A stretch of DNA of 64,000 nt from Mesorhizobium sp. 113-3-3 (GCF_016756495.1 NZ_AP023243.1:744001-808000), one strand, 5' to 3'. Positions 25,994 through 34,776 are shown, numbered from the stretch's first letter. Numbers and translations: made by a program. Notes: generated from the sequence alone by a model not told the origin.

Positions 25994-28078
25994 TCAGGCC
26001 TCGCCAATGTCGATGATGATGTTGCCGTCGGCGTCCGAGCGGGCGCGGTCGCCGGGTTCAAGCACGGTGGTGGCGTCCATCTGTTCGAGGATCGCCGGGC
26101 CTACGATGACGGCATCGAGCGGTAGTTTTTCGCGCGCATACACCGGCGTGTCGTGCCACCGGCCCGCATACCAGACCGGCCGGATCTCGCGCCGCGCTTC
26201 TTCGATTGTCTTGGCACGTCCCGCCGGATCGATCAGGCGCGACAGGTCGATCGCGGGCCGCACGCCGGTCACCGAAGTGTTGAGGTTGACGAGGTTGGCG
26301 CGGATTTCCGGCAGTTCGACCTTGAAGCGGGCGAAATAGGCCTTTTCGAACAGCGCCTGCAGCTCGTTGCGACTGATTGTTGAGGACGGCAGAGGCACGT
26401 TGATGATGTGGGTCTGGCCGACGAACTGCATGTCGGCGGAATGGGTGACGCGGATCGTCTCCGGCTTCACCGCCTCCTTGCCAATCAGCTCCTCGCCTTC
26501 GTTTCGGTGCCGTTCCAATACCTGATGAAGCTGGGTTTCATCAAGCACGGCGACGGGCTGATTGATGGTGTTGACGAAGTCATGGCGCAGATCGGCGACG
26601 ACGCAGCCGAGCGCGTTGGTGATGCCCGGACGCGCCGGCACCAGCACGCGGGGCAGGCCGAGTTCGCGTGCCAGTGCGGTGGCATGCAGCGGCCCGGCGC
26701 CGCCGAAGGCGAACAGCGCGAAATCGCGCGGGTCATGGCCGCGCGACACCGACACCATGCGGATGGCGCCGGCCATCTTCATGTTGCCGAGCCGCAGAAC
26801 TGCGCCCGCCGCCTCGACGCCGGACAGGCCTGTCGCCTTGCCGATCCTGTCCTCGAAAATACCGGTGACACGTTCCGATGTGACCGGGTTGTCGACGGCC
26901 AGCAGCTTCTTCGGCGCCAGCCGGCCAAGCACCAGATTGGCGTCGGTGATGGTCGGTTCCAGGCCGCCGCGCCCATAGCAGATCGGGCCGGGATTGGCGC
27001 CTGCACTTTCCGGGCCGATCTGGATCAGGCCGGCCGCATCGACGCGGGCGATCGAGCCGCCGCCGGCGCCGACCGTGTGCACCGCCACCATCGGCACGTG
27101 GATGGGCATGGCATATTCGATCTCGATCTCGTTGGAGACTGCCGGCTCGGCGTTGCGGATCAGCGCGACGTCGGTCGAGGTGCCGCCCATGTCATAGGTG
27201 ACGAGGTTTTCGAAGCCGGCGCGCTTTCCGGTATAGGCGGCGGCGATGACGCCGGAGGCCGGGCCGGACATAACGGTCTTGGCCGATTCACGTGTGACGA
27301 AGCGGGCCGAGATCATGCCGCCATTGCCGTTCATGATCAGGAAGTCGCGGGCATAGCCCTTGGCCGCCAGTTCCTTGCGCAACCGTTCGACATAGCGCTC
27401 GAGGATCGGCTGCACGGAGGCGTTGACCGAAGCCGTCACGCCGCGCTCGAATTCGCGCGCTTCCGACAGCAGCGCATGGCCCGTGGTGATGTAGCCGTTC
27501 GGCCAGAGCTCGGCGGCGATTTCGGCGGCGCGCCGCTCATGGGAAGGGTTGGCGTAGGAATGCAGGAAATGGATGACGAGGGATTCGCAGCCGGCCGCGA
27601 TCAGCGCCTTCACCGCCTCGCGCATTTCAGCTTCGTCGAGCGGGATGCGCACCGCGCCGGAAGCCTCGACACGCTCCGACACTTCGAGCCTGAGGTTGCG
27701 CGGAATGACGGGAACGAAAGTGCCGGTCATGCCATAGGGTTGCGGCCGCGTGCGCCGGCCAAGCTCGATCACGTCGCGAAAACCGCGCGTGGTGATCATG
27801 CCGGTCTTGGCCAGCCGGCGCTCCAGCACCGCGTTGGTGGTGGTGGTCGTGCCATGCACGATCAAGTCGATGCCGTCGATCGAAAATCCGGTAGCGCCAA
27901 GCGCTGAAACCACGCCGAAGGCCTGGTTGTCGACCGTCGTCGGGGTCTTGGCGATATGCACCTTGCCGCCGTGCTTGCCGTCGATCAGAAGCAGGTCGGT
28001 GAAGGTTCCGCCGACATCGATGCCGGCCACGACGCTGCCCAGGGAATCCGGCGGCTGCACCGAAAAATTCTCTTTCAT
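25994..28078 (-). CDS. hyuA: Hydantoinase A/oxoprolinase-family ATPase subunit
   Basis: A 694-residue HyuA-type subunit. VVAGIDVGGTFTDLLLID is the N-terminal nucleotide-binding phosphate loop of this actin/ASKHA-like family, TTTTNAVLERR the following conserved strand, and YDMGGTSTDVALI the second phosphate motif; FAFGGAGPLHA lies in the C-terminal part. With HyuB it would couple ATP hydrolysis to ring opening of a hydantoin, oxoproline or similar lactam. It is the first gene of the minus-strand run hyuA-hyuB-binding protein-gcvT-like. Confidence 0.9.
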   Translation of the reverse strand: MKENFSVQPPDSLGSVVAGIDVGGTFTDLLLIDGKHGGKVHIAKTPTTVDNQAFGVVSALGATGFSIDGIDLIVHGTTTTTNAVLERRLAKTGMITTRGFRDVIELGRRTRPQPYGMTGTFVPVIPRNLRLEVSERVEASGAVRIPLDEAEMREAVKALIAAGCESLVIHFLHSYANPSHERRAAEIAAELWPNGYITTGHALLSEAREFERGVTASVNASVQPILERYVERLRKELAAKGYARDFLIMNGNGGMISARFVTRESAKTVMSGPASGVIAAAYTGKRAGFENLVTYDMGGTSTDVALIRNAEPAVSNEIEIEYAMPIHVPMVAVHTVGAGGGSIARVDAAGLIQIGPESAGANPGPICYGRGGLEPTITDANLVLGRLAPKKLLAVDNPVTSERVTGIFEDRIGKATGLSGVEAAGAVLRLGNMKMAGAIRMVSVSRGHDPRDFALFAFGGAGPLHATALARELGLPRVLVPARPGITNALGCVVADLRHDFVNTINQPVAVLDETQLHQVLERHRNEGEELIGKEAVKPETIRVTHSADMQFVGQTHIINVPLPSSTISRNELQALFEKAYFARFKVELPEIRANLVNLNTSVTGVRPAIDLSRLIDPAGRAKTIEEARREIRPVWYAGRWHDTPVYAREKLPLDAVIVGPAILEQMDATTVLEPGDRARSDADGNIIIDIGEA

Positions 28079-28145
28079 TGTCGAAACCCGAAATGCTGGG
28101 ACTACGGATATGGCACAGTTTGGAAAGGTGTTTCGCGACGGTATC

Positions 28146-28173
28146 TTGACGCAAATATCGTTTGTATACTAAT
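28146..28173. promoter_or_regulatory. Possible promoter/GntR-like site upstream of fpr and hyuA
   Basis: In the 220-base divergent region a TTGACG (28146) and ACTAAT (28168) are 16 bases apart and could serve fpr. Overlapping the second box, TTGTATACTA (28162-28171) has the GTATAC core typical of FCD-type GntR operators. No GntR gene is adjacent. Both readings are tentative. Confidence 0.3.
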
Positions 28174-28298
28174 AAATTCCGGACACAAGAGCTTACCGCT
28201 TTGGAGTGTGCGAGCAGTACGCCGGGACCTGAACGGTCCGGGCGCGCAGGTGAAAGTTTCGCGCCCGCGTCCTTGGTTGGGCCAGAAAGTTGGATTTG

Positions 28299-29126
28299 AT
28301 GAACACCACATCCGCCTTCAACACCGCCAGCGCCCGCCCGCTGCAGTTCCCTATACCGGCCAATGTCTATGCCGAAACCGTCGTCTCGGTGAAGCATTAC
28401 ACCGACCGGCTGTTCTCGTTCCGCATCACCCGTCCGCAGTCGCTGCGCTTCCGCTCCGGCGAGTTCGTCATGATCGGCCTGCCCAATGCAGAGAAGCCGG
28501 TGTTCCGCGCCTATTCGGTAGCAAGCCCAGCCTGGGACGAGGAGCTGGAATTCTTCTCGATCAAGGTGCCGGATGGCCCGCTGACCTCGGAACTGCAGAA
28601 GATCCAGGTCGGCGACACCGTCATCATGCGCCAGAAGTCGACCGGCACGCTGGTGGTCGATGCGCTGACGCCGGCCAAGCGGCTGTTCATGATCTCGACC
28701 GGCACCGGCATCGCGCCCTTCGCCAGCCTGCTGCGCGACCCCGACACCTATGAGAAATTCGACCAGCTGATCCTGACCCATACCTGCCGCGACAATGCCG
28801 AGCTGACCTACGGCCAGGAATTGGTGGCGGCGCTGGAGAACGACCCGCTGATCGGCGAACTGACCACCGGGCGCGTCACGCTCTACAATTCGACGACCCG
28901 TGAAGAGTCCGCCCGCATGGGCCGCATCACCGCGCTGATCGGCTCCGGCAAGTTCTACGCCGACCTCGGCATCGAGAAGCTCAATCCGGAGACCGACCGC
29001 ATCATGATCTGCGGTTCGATGCATATGCTCAAGGACGTCAAGGAACTCGCCGAAAGCCTCGGTTTCCAGGAAGGCTCGCTCAGCCATCCCGCGACTTTCG
29101 TCGTCGAGCGCGCCTTCGTCGGCTGA
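28299..29126 (+). CDS. fpr: Ferredoxin-NADP+ reductase
   Basis: A 275-residue bacterial-type FNR exchanging electrons between NADPH and ferredoxin or flavodoxin. RAYSVASPAWDEELEFFSIKV binds FAD, GTGIAPFASLLRDP is the NADP phosphate site and CGSMHMLKD the nicotinamide region; the protein ends VERAFVG, the C-terminal extension of the subclass found in Rhodobacter and Azotobacter. ATG 28299 is chosen; TTG 28290 is an alternative. It stands alone between divergent hyuA and a RutR-like site, and is often part of the oxidative-stress response in relatives. Confidence 0.93.
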   Translation: MNTTSAFNTASARPLQFPIPANVYAETVVSVKHYTDRLFSFRITRPQSLRFRSGEFVMIGLPNAEKPVFRAYSVASPAWDEELEFFSIKVPDGPLTSELQKIQVGDTVIMRQKSTGTLVVDALTPAKRLFMISTGTGIAPFASLLRDPDTYEKFDQLILTHTCRDNAELTYGQELVAALENDPLIGELTTGRVTLYNSTTREESARMGRITALIGSGKFYADLGIEKLNPETDRIMICGSMHMLKDVKELAESLGFQEGSLSHPATFVVERAFVG

Positions 29127-29153
29127 GCCGGACGCCGGCACCTCAAACCCGTA

Positions 29154-29173
29154 TTTTGACCATGCGGTCAAAA
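29154..29173. promoter_or_regulatory. RutR-like inverted repeat upstream of deoC
   Basis: TTTTGACC and GGTCAAAA form a perfect 8+8 bp inverted repeat around ATGC. The inner 16 bases match the known RutR (TetR-family pyrimidine regulator) consensus TTGACCA-NN-TGGTCAA at 15 of 16 positions counting the two free ones. It lies 28 bases after fpr and about 140 bases before deoC, fitting control of deoxynucleoside breakdown. No rutR gene is in this window. Confidence 0.55.
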
Positions 29174-29315
29174 ACTAGCTGCTTTTGCGGCCTTTTTCAG
29201 CTATGCCTCGCTTGAGGACTCGTGAAGCACGACTTCACGGGCTATCTTTGTGCGTGCCGGAAAAAACGACGAGCACAAAGACATGAGCGCAAGTCGCTGA
29301 ATGAAAGGGCAGGAG

Positions 29316-30362
29316 ATGAGCAGCACAATCCGCGAAGCCGATCTTGGCACCAAGGTGACGCCCCTGCCGGCGCGTGCCGCCGCCAACACCCCCGCAGCGC
29401 TGGACCATCGCATCGCGCGCAATCCCGGCATGAAGCTCGACCTCGGCTTCATGGAATCGGTGCGCAGCGTCAACCGCTCGGCGCTGGAACGGCGCGTCAC
29501 CAGCCTGACCAAGCGGCGTTCGATCAAGGCCGACAACCAGGCAGCCTGGCTGCTGCGCGCCGTCGCCTGCATGGACCTGACGACGCTGAACTCCAACGAC
29601 ACCGAAGAACGCGTGCGCCGGCTGTGCGCCAAGGCGATCAATCCGTTCCGTCGCGACATCGTCGAGGGGCTCGGCATTGCGGGTGAGACCATCCGGCCGG
29701 CCGCGGTCTGCGTTTACCATCCCTTCGTCGCGACGGCGGTCGATGCCGTGCGCGGCACCGGCATTCATGTCGCCGCCGTTTCCACCGCCTTTCCGCATGG
29801 CCTGGCACCGCTGTCGACCCGCCTGCAGGAGATCGAAGCCTCGGTGCGCGACGGCGCCGACGAGATCGACATCGTCATTCCGCGCGGGCTGGTGTTCGGC
29901 GCCAAATGGCGGGAGCTCTACAACGAGATCGTGTCGATGCGCGCCGCCTGCGGTGACGCGCATCTGAAGGTCATTCTCGGCACCGGCGACCTCGCCACAT
30001 TGCGCAACGTCATGCTGGCCTCGATGGTGGCAATGATGGCGGGTGCCGATTTCATCAAGACCTCGACCGGCAAGGAAAGCGTCAATGCGACGCTGCCCGT
30101 TGGCCTCGCCATGGTGCGTGCCATCAGGGCCTATTTCGAGGAAACCGGCTATCTCATCGGCTTCAAGCCGGCCGGCGGCATTTCCACCGCAAAGGCCTCG
30201 CTCGACTGGCTGGTGCTGATGAAGGAGGAACTCGGCCGGCCATGGCTGGAGCCGGAGCTGTTCCGCTTCGGCGCGTCGAGCCTTTTGACCGACATAGAGC
30301 GGCAGCTCGAGCATCATCTGACCGGGCACTATTCGGCCAATCACCGCCACGCGATGGCTTGA
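29316..30362 (+). CDS. deoC: Deoxyribose-phosphate aldolase
   Basis: Cleaves 2-deoxyribose-5-phosphate to glyceraldehyde-3-phosphate and acetaldehyde during deoxynucleoside catabolism. The 348-residue class I aldolase has VCVYHPFV, DEIDIVIPRG, KVILGTGDL and the Schiff-base lysine at about residue 248 in DFIKTSTGKE, plus KPAGGIST for the phosphate site. ATG 29316 has AAAGGG upstream; ATG 29301 is an in-frame alternative. The longer form (about 340 versus 220-260 residues) fits the group that includes the eukaryotic DERA. The next gene is an ALDH16-type dehydrogenase that could oxidise the acetaldehyde. Confidence 0.93.
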   Translation: MSSTIREADLGTKVTPLPARAAANTPAALDHRIARNPGMKLDLGFMESVRSVNRSALERRVTSLTKRRSIKADNQAAWLLRAVACMDLTTLNSNDTEERVRRLCAKAINPFRRDIVEGLGIAGETIRPAAVCVYHPFVATAVDAVRGTGIHVAAVSTAFPHGLAPLSTRLQEIEASVRDGADEIDIVIPRGLVFGAKWRELYNEIVSMRAACGDAHLKVILGTGDLATLRNVMLASMVAMMAGADFIKTSTGKESVNATLPVGLAMVRAIRAYFEETGYLIGFKPAGGISTAKASLDWLVLMKEELGRPWLEPELFRFGASSLLTDIERQLEHHLTGHYSANHRHAMA

Positions 30363-30382
30363 GCACCCAATTACCCCCACCC

Positions 30383-30424
30383 CGATCGGCTTCGCCGATC
30401 GACCCTCCCCACAAGGGGGAGGGT
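30383..30424. repeat. Double hairpin intergenic repeat between deoC and ALDH gene
   Basis: Two perfect hairpins abut: CGATCGGC/GCCGATCG with a TTC loop (30383-30401), then ACCCTCCCC/GGGGAGGGT with a 5-base loop (30402-30424). This is the layout of short palindromic repeats dispersed in rhizobial intergenic regions. It ends just before the GGAGG of the next gene, so it may also modulate translation or polarity. Confidence 0.6.
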
Positions 30425-30438
30425 GAAGGAGGCACCCC

Positions 30439-32811
30439 ATGAATATTCTCGACCGCTATCACGCCATGGAATACGGCCCGGCGCCGGAAGCCCGCAACGA
30501 GGGCGATGCGTGGCTTGCCGCGCGCGATTTCGGCAAGGCGCTGTTCATCGACGGCGGCTGGAAAGCCGCTTCCGGCGGCAAGACCTTCGACACCAGCGAG
30601 CCGTCTTCCGGCAAGCTGCTGGCCAAGGTGTCCGACGCCAGCGTCGCCGATATCGACGCGGCGGTTGCGGCCGCCACCAAGGCGCTGCCGAAATGGAGCG
30701 CCAGTTCAGGCTACATCAGAGCAAAAGTGCTCTACGCCATCGGCCGCGCCATGCAGCGGCATCAGCGCCTGTTCGCGGTGCTTGAATCGATCGACAACGG
30801 CAAGCCGATCCGCGAAAGCCGCGACATCGACGTGCCCCTGGCGATCCGCCATTTCATCCATCATGCCGGCTGGGCGCAGGCGCTGGATAAGGATTTTCCC
30901 GGGCACAAGGGTGTCGGCGTCGTCGGCCAGATCATCCCATGGAATTTCCCGCTGCTGATGCTGGCCTGGAAGATAGCGCCCGCACTGGCCGCCGGCTGCA
31001 CGGTGGTGCTGAAGCCGGCCGAGTTCACGCCGCTGACCGCTATCCTGTTTGCCGAGATCTGCGAGCGTGCCGGCGTGCCGAAGGGTGTCGTCAACATCGT
31101 ACAGGGCGGACCGGAAGCGGGTGCTGCCATCGTCAACCATCCCGGCATCCAGAAGATTGCTTTTACCGGCTCTTCCGAGGTCGGCAAGATCATCCGGAAA
31201 GCCACTGCGGGCTCGGGCAAGAAATTGTCGCTGGAGCTCGGCGGCAAGTCGGCCTTCATCGTCTTCGAGGACGCCGATCTCGACAGCGCCGTCGAGGGCC
31301 TGGTCGACGGCATCTGGTTCAACCAGGGCCAGGTCTGCTGCGCCGGGTCGCGGCTTTTGGTGCAGGAAGGCATCGCCGAAGCCCTGATCGCCAAGGTCAA
31401 GACGCGGATGAGCCGGCTGCGCGTCGGCAGCCCGCTCGACAAGAACACCGATATCGGTCCGCTGGTCGACATCACACAGCTCGACCGCGTCAAGGGCCTC
31501 GTGGCCGAGGGCGCCAAACAGGGCGCCGTCTGCTGGCAGCCGGATGCCGCACTGCCGGCTTCGGGCTACTATCATCTGCCGACGCTCGCCACCGGTGTTT
31601 CGCCGGCTAATATTCTGGCGCAAGAGGAGGTCTTTGGCCCCGTTCTGGCGACCATGACCTTCCGCAACACCGAGGAAGCGATCGAGCTTGCCAACAACAC
31701 GCGCTACGGCCTCGCGGCGAGCGTGTGGAGCGAGAACGTCAACCTTGCGCTCCATGTCGCGCCGCAGCTGAAGGCCGGCGTGGTCTGGGTCAACGGCACC
31801 AACATGTTCGACGCCGCCTGCGGCTTTGGCGGCTACCGCGAAAGCGGCTTCGGCCGCGAGGGCGGGCGCGAAGGCATGTTCGAATATCTCACCGCAAAGC
31901 TGCCGCTCGGCCCGGTCATCAAGCCGGCGGTTGTTTCGGCGCAGCCCGTCGAGCAGGCTGACGGCGCGGCCATCGACCGCACCGCAAAACTGTTCATCGG
32001 CGGCAAGCAAATTCGGCCGGACGGCAATTATTCGCTGGCTGTCGCCACCGCCAAGGGCAAGCTCGCCGGCGAAGTCGGGCTTGGCAGCCGCAAGGATATT
32101 CGCGACGCCGTTTCGGCTGCCCGCGCCTGCAAGGGCTGGCCGGAGGCGACTGCCTACAACCGTTCCCAGGTGCTTTATTATCTGGCCGAGAACCTTTCGG
32201 GCCGCGCCGGCGAATTCGCTGCCCGTCTGACCGAACTGACCGGCGCCAATGCAAAAGCGGCGCGCGAAGAAGTCGACCAGTCGATCGAACGGCTGTTCCT
32301 CTACGCCGGCCTTGCCGACAAGTTCGAGGGGCGCGTGCACCAGCCGCCGGCCCGCGCGGTGACGCTGGCACTGCATGAGCCGGTCGGCGTCGTCGGCATC
32401 GTGGCGCCTGATACTTCGCCGCTGCTCGGCCTGATCTCGCTGGTCGCGCCGGCGCTCGCCATGGGCAATACGGTGGTCGCTGTGCCGTCCGAGCGCTATC
32501 CGCTGCTCGCCACCGATCTCTACCAGGTCATCGAATATTCCGATGTTCCCGCCGGTGCCATCAACATCGTCACCGGGCGCACGGCGGAGCTTGCCGGCGT
32601 GCTGGCCAAGCATGACGATGTCGACGGGCTCTGGGTGTTCGCCGATGCCGAGACCTGCGCCAAGGCGGAGGCCGAGTCCATCGGCAACCTCAAACGCGTC
32701 TGGAGCGGCAATGGCCGCAACCTCGACTGGGCGTCGGACGAAGCGGCCGGCGACGCTTTCCTGCGCCGCGCCGTCGAGGTGAAGAACGTCTGGGTGCCTT
32801 ACGGCGACTGA
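30439..32811 (+). CDS. ALDH16-type aldehyde dehydrogenase with two ALDH domains
   Basis: A 790-residue protein with two ALDH modules. Residues about 30-490 are a complete enzyme: GQIIPWNFPLLMLAWKIAPAL, LELGGKSAF (Glu266), GQVCCAGSRL (Cys300/301), EEVFGPVLAT and ESGFGREGGREG. Residues about 515-790 resemble the NAD-binding part of a second ALDH (GVVGIVAPDTSPLLGLISLVAPALAMGN) but the protein ends before a catalytic cysteine region. This architecture is that of bacterial ALDH16, whose second domain is non-catalytic and contributes to dimerisation. GGAGG stands 6 bases before the ATG. Coupling to deoC suggests oxidation of acetaldehyde or a related product (inference). Confidence 0.88.
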   Translation: MNILDRYHAMEYGPAPEARNEGDAWLAARDFGKALFIDGGWKAASGGKTFDTSEPSSGKLLAKVSDASVADIDAAVAAATKALPKWSASSGYIRAKVLYAIGRAMQRHQRLFAVLESIDNGKPIRESRDIDVPLAIRHFIHHAGWAQALDKDFPGHKGVGVVGQIIPWNFPLLMLAWKIAPALAAGCTVVLKPAEFTPLTAILFAEICERAGVPKGVVNIVQGGPEAGAAIVNHPGIQKIAFTGSSEVGKIIRKATAGSGKKLSLELGGKSAFIVFEDADLDSAVEGLVDGIWFNQGQVCCAGSRLLVQEGIAEALIAKVKTRMSRLRVGSPLDKNTDIGPLVDITQLDRVKGLVAEGAKQGAVCWQPDAALPASGYYHLPTLATGVSPANILAQEEVFGPVLATMTFRNTEEAIELANNTRYGLAASVWSENVNLALHVAPQLKAGVVWVNGTNMFDAACGFGGYRESGFGREGGREGMFEYLTAKLPLGPVIKPAVVSAQPVEQADGAAIDRTAKLFIGGKQIRPDGNYSLAVATAKGKLAGEVGLGSRKDIRDAVSAARACKGWPEATAYNRSQVLYYLAENLSGRAGEFAARLTELTGANAKAAREEVDQSIERLFLYAGLADKFEGRVHQPPARAVTLALHEPVGVVGIVAPDTSPLLGLISLVAPALAMGNTVVAVPSERYPLLATDLYQVIEYSDVPAGAINIVTGRTAELAGVLAKHDDVDGLWVFADAETCAKAEAESIGNLKRVWSGNGRNLDWASDEAAGDAFLRRAVEVKNVWVPYGD

Positions 32812-32863
32812 CATTTCCAAGCTGTCGCATTGGTGATCGTGTTCGGGCTTGACGCCCGGACAT

Positions 32864-32887
32864 ATGTTCTTTAACGAGAAAAAACAT
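32864..32887. promoter_or_regulatory. Imperfect inverted repeat before SDR gene
   Basis: ATGTTCTTTAAC and GAGAAAAAACAT form a 12+12 bp inverted repeat with 9 matching pairs, 107 bases before the SDR start. A TTGACG lies just upstream (32849). Size and symmetry suit a repressor operator, but no regulator gene is adjacent. Confidence 0.3.
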
Positions 32888-32993
32888 CTTTATCAGTGAA
32901 CTGGGACAGGCTGCACGATAGCGCCTGGCTGGCACATGACGCCGTCGCCGGCCGCCGATAAAGGCAGTTGACCCAAGCAGGCGAGGAAAAGAT

Positions 32994-33725
32994 ATGGCGG
33001 ATCTGGCAGGCAAGGTCGTTGTCATCACGGCGGCGGCGCAAGGCATCGGCAAGGCGAGCGCGCTGGCTTTTGCCAAGACCGGGGCCACCGTCTATGCCAC
33101 CGACATCAACGAGACGCTTCTCGCCGAGCTCGCCAAGACGCCGGGGATCAAGACCCGCAAGCTGGATGTGCTGAACGACGAGGCCGTCAACGCCGCATTC
33201 GCCGAGATCGGCCGCGTCGACGTGCTGTTCAACTGCGCCGGTTTCGTCCATTCCGGCTCGATCCTGGAGATGAAGGATGGCGATCTCGATTTCGCCTTCA
33301 ACCTCAACGTCCGCGCCATGATCCGCACCATCAGGGCCGTGCTGCCCGGCATGCTGGAGCGCGGCGACGGGTCCATCGTCAACATGTCTTCCGTCGCCGG
33401 CGCCGGCAAAGGCGTGCCGAACCGCTTCGCCTATGGCGTCACCAAGGCCGCTGTCATCGGCCTGACCAAGGCAATTGCCGCCGACTATGTCGGCAAGGGC
33501 ATACGCTGCAACGCCATCTGCCCGGGCACGGTCGAAAGCCCGTCGCTGCAGGACCGCATGCACGCGCAAGGCGACTATGAGGCCGCCCGCGCCGCCTTCA
33601 TCGCCCGCCAGCCGATGGGCAGGCTCGGCACGCCGGAAGAGATCGCCGATCTCGCCGTCTACCTGGCCGGCGCTACCTATACGTCGGGGCAGGCCTACAA
33701 TATCGACGGCGGCTGGTCGATCTGA
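32994..33725 (+). CDS. SDR-family NAD(P) dehydrogenase, possibly 2-keto-3-deoxy-fuconate type
   Basis: A classical 243-residue short-chain dehydrogenase. The cofactor site is TAAAQGIGKASA, NCAGF is the adenine-stabilising motif, and the catalytic set is the serine in NMSSVAGAG, Tyr147 and Lys151 in YGVTK; ICPGTVESPSL and YNIDGGWSI close the fold. ATDIN after the second strand (Asp) favours NAD. The sequence is of the DHRS6/2-keto-3-deoxy-L-fuconate (or -rhamnonate) dehydrogenase flavour, and the FAH-hydrolase gene that follows fits the next step of that route. AGGAAAAG precedes the ATG. Confidence 0.82.
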   Translation: MADLAGKVVVITAAAQGIGKASALAFAKTGATVYATDINETLLAELAKTPGIKTRKLDVLNDEAVNAAFAEIGRVDVLFNCAGFVHSGSILEMKDGDLDFAFNLNVRAMIRTIRAVLPGMLERGDGSIVNMSSVAGAGKGVPNRFAYGVTKAAVIGLTKAIAADYVGKGIRCNAICPGTVESPSLQDRMHAQGDYEAARAAFIARQPMGRLGTPEEIADLAVYLAGATYTSGQAYNIDGGWSI

Positions 33726-33930
33726 CCATCGGACGCTGGCAGATCGGGGACGATCGCGGCGCATCGCGGGGATCAGGTAGTCTGAAAATCCCACGCGCCG
33801 GCCCGCTCGACAGGTGTCCGCGCTTGCCGGGGTCGAGTTCGATGGGTACGGTCCGCCCGGCCCCGAGGAGCCATCGCCCAGGCGGAGAATTGCAAAGGGC
33901 CGCAAGGCCGCAACGAGGAGAAGAATTTAG

Positions 33931-34776
33931 ATGAAACTGCTGCGCTATGGCGAGGTGGGGAACGAACGTCCCGGCCTGCTCGATGCGGATGGAACGATCC
34001 GCGATCTCTCCGCCCATGTCGCCGACATTGCCGGCACGGTGCTTCATCCCGCGTCGCTGGAGATGCTGGGCAAGCTCGATGCGAAGTCGCTGCCGGTGGT
34101 TTCCGGCAAGCCGCGCCTCGGCCCCTGTGTCGCCGGCACCGGCAAGTTCATCTGCATCGGCCTCAACTATTCCGACCACGCCGCCGAAACCGGCGCCACC
34201 GTGCCGCCGGAGCCGATCATCTTCATGAAGGCAAGCTCGGCCATTGTCGGCCCGGACGACGACGTGCTGATCCCGCGCGGCTCTGAAAAGACCGACTGGG
34301 AAGTCGAGCTCGCCGTGGTCATCGGCAAGACGGCAAAATATGTCAGCGAAGCCGATGCACTCGATTATGTCGCCGGCTATGCCGTTGCGCATGATGTCTC
34401 CGAGCGCGCCTTTCAGGCCGAGCGCCAGGGCCAGTGGACCAAGGGCAAGAGCTGCGACACGTTCGGTCCGACCGGCCCATGGCTGGTGACCAAGGACGAA
34501 GTCGCCGACCCGCAGAACCTCAAGATGTGGCTGACCGTCAACGGCAAGACCATGCAGAACGGCTCGACCAAGACCATGGTCTACGGCGTCAAATATCTGG
34601 TTTCCTATCTCAGCCAGTTCATGTCGCTGCACCCCGGCGACATTATTTCGACGGGCACGCCGCCCGGCGTTGGCCTCGGCATGAAGCCGCCAGTGTTCCT
34701 GAAGGCCGGCGATGTGGTGGAACTGGGCATCGAGGGCCTGGGCCAGCAGAAGCAGACGTTCAAGGCGGATTTGTAA
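33931..34776 (+). CDS. FAH-family hydrolase, 2,4-diketo-3-deoxy-L-fuconate hydrolase-like
   Basis: A 281-residue fumarylacetoacetate-hydrolase-fold enzyme. FICIGLNYSDHAAETGATVP, the metal-binding DWEVELAVVIG, AHDVSERAFQ and KSCDTFGPTGPWLVTKDEV are visible, with GDIISTGTPPGVG near the end. Proteins of this type are often labelled ureidoglycolate lyase, but the group with adjacent SDR genes includes hydrolases of 2,4-diketo-3-deoxy-L-fuconate or -rhamnonate, yielding pyruvate and L-lactate. The same fold occurs in HpaG at 5601-6467, but the two are clearly different paralogues. No upstream sugar dehydrogenase, lactonase or dehydratase is in the window. Confidence 0.8.
   Translation: MKLLRYGEVGNERPGLLDADGTIRDLSAHVADIAGTVLHPASLEMLGKLDAKSLPVVSGKPRLGPCVAGTGKFICIGLNYSDHAAETGATVPPEPIIFMKASSAIVGPDDDVLIPRGSEKTDWEVELAVVIGKTAKYVSEADALDYVAGYAVAHDVSERAFQAERQGQWTKGKSCDTFGPTGPWLVTKDEVADPQNLKMWLTVNGKTMQNGSTKTMVYGVKYLVSYLSQFMSLHPGDIISTGTPPGVGLGMKPPVFLKAGDVVELGIEGLGQQKQTFKADL

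Noticed and set aside
31950..32811. The second ALDH-like part as a separate gene or frameshifted pseudogene
   Set aside because: The frame is continuous and the truncated, cysteine-less second domain is the known ALDH16 architecture.
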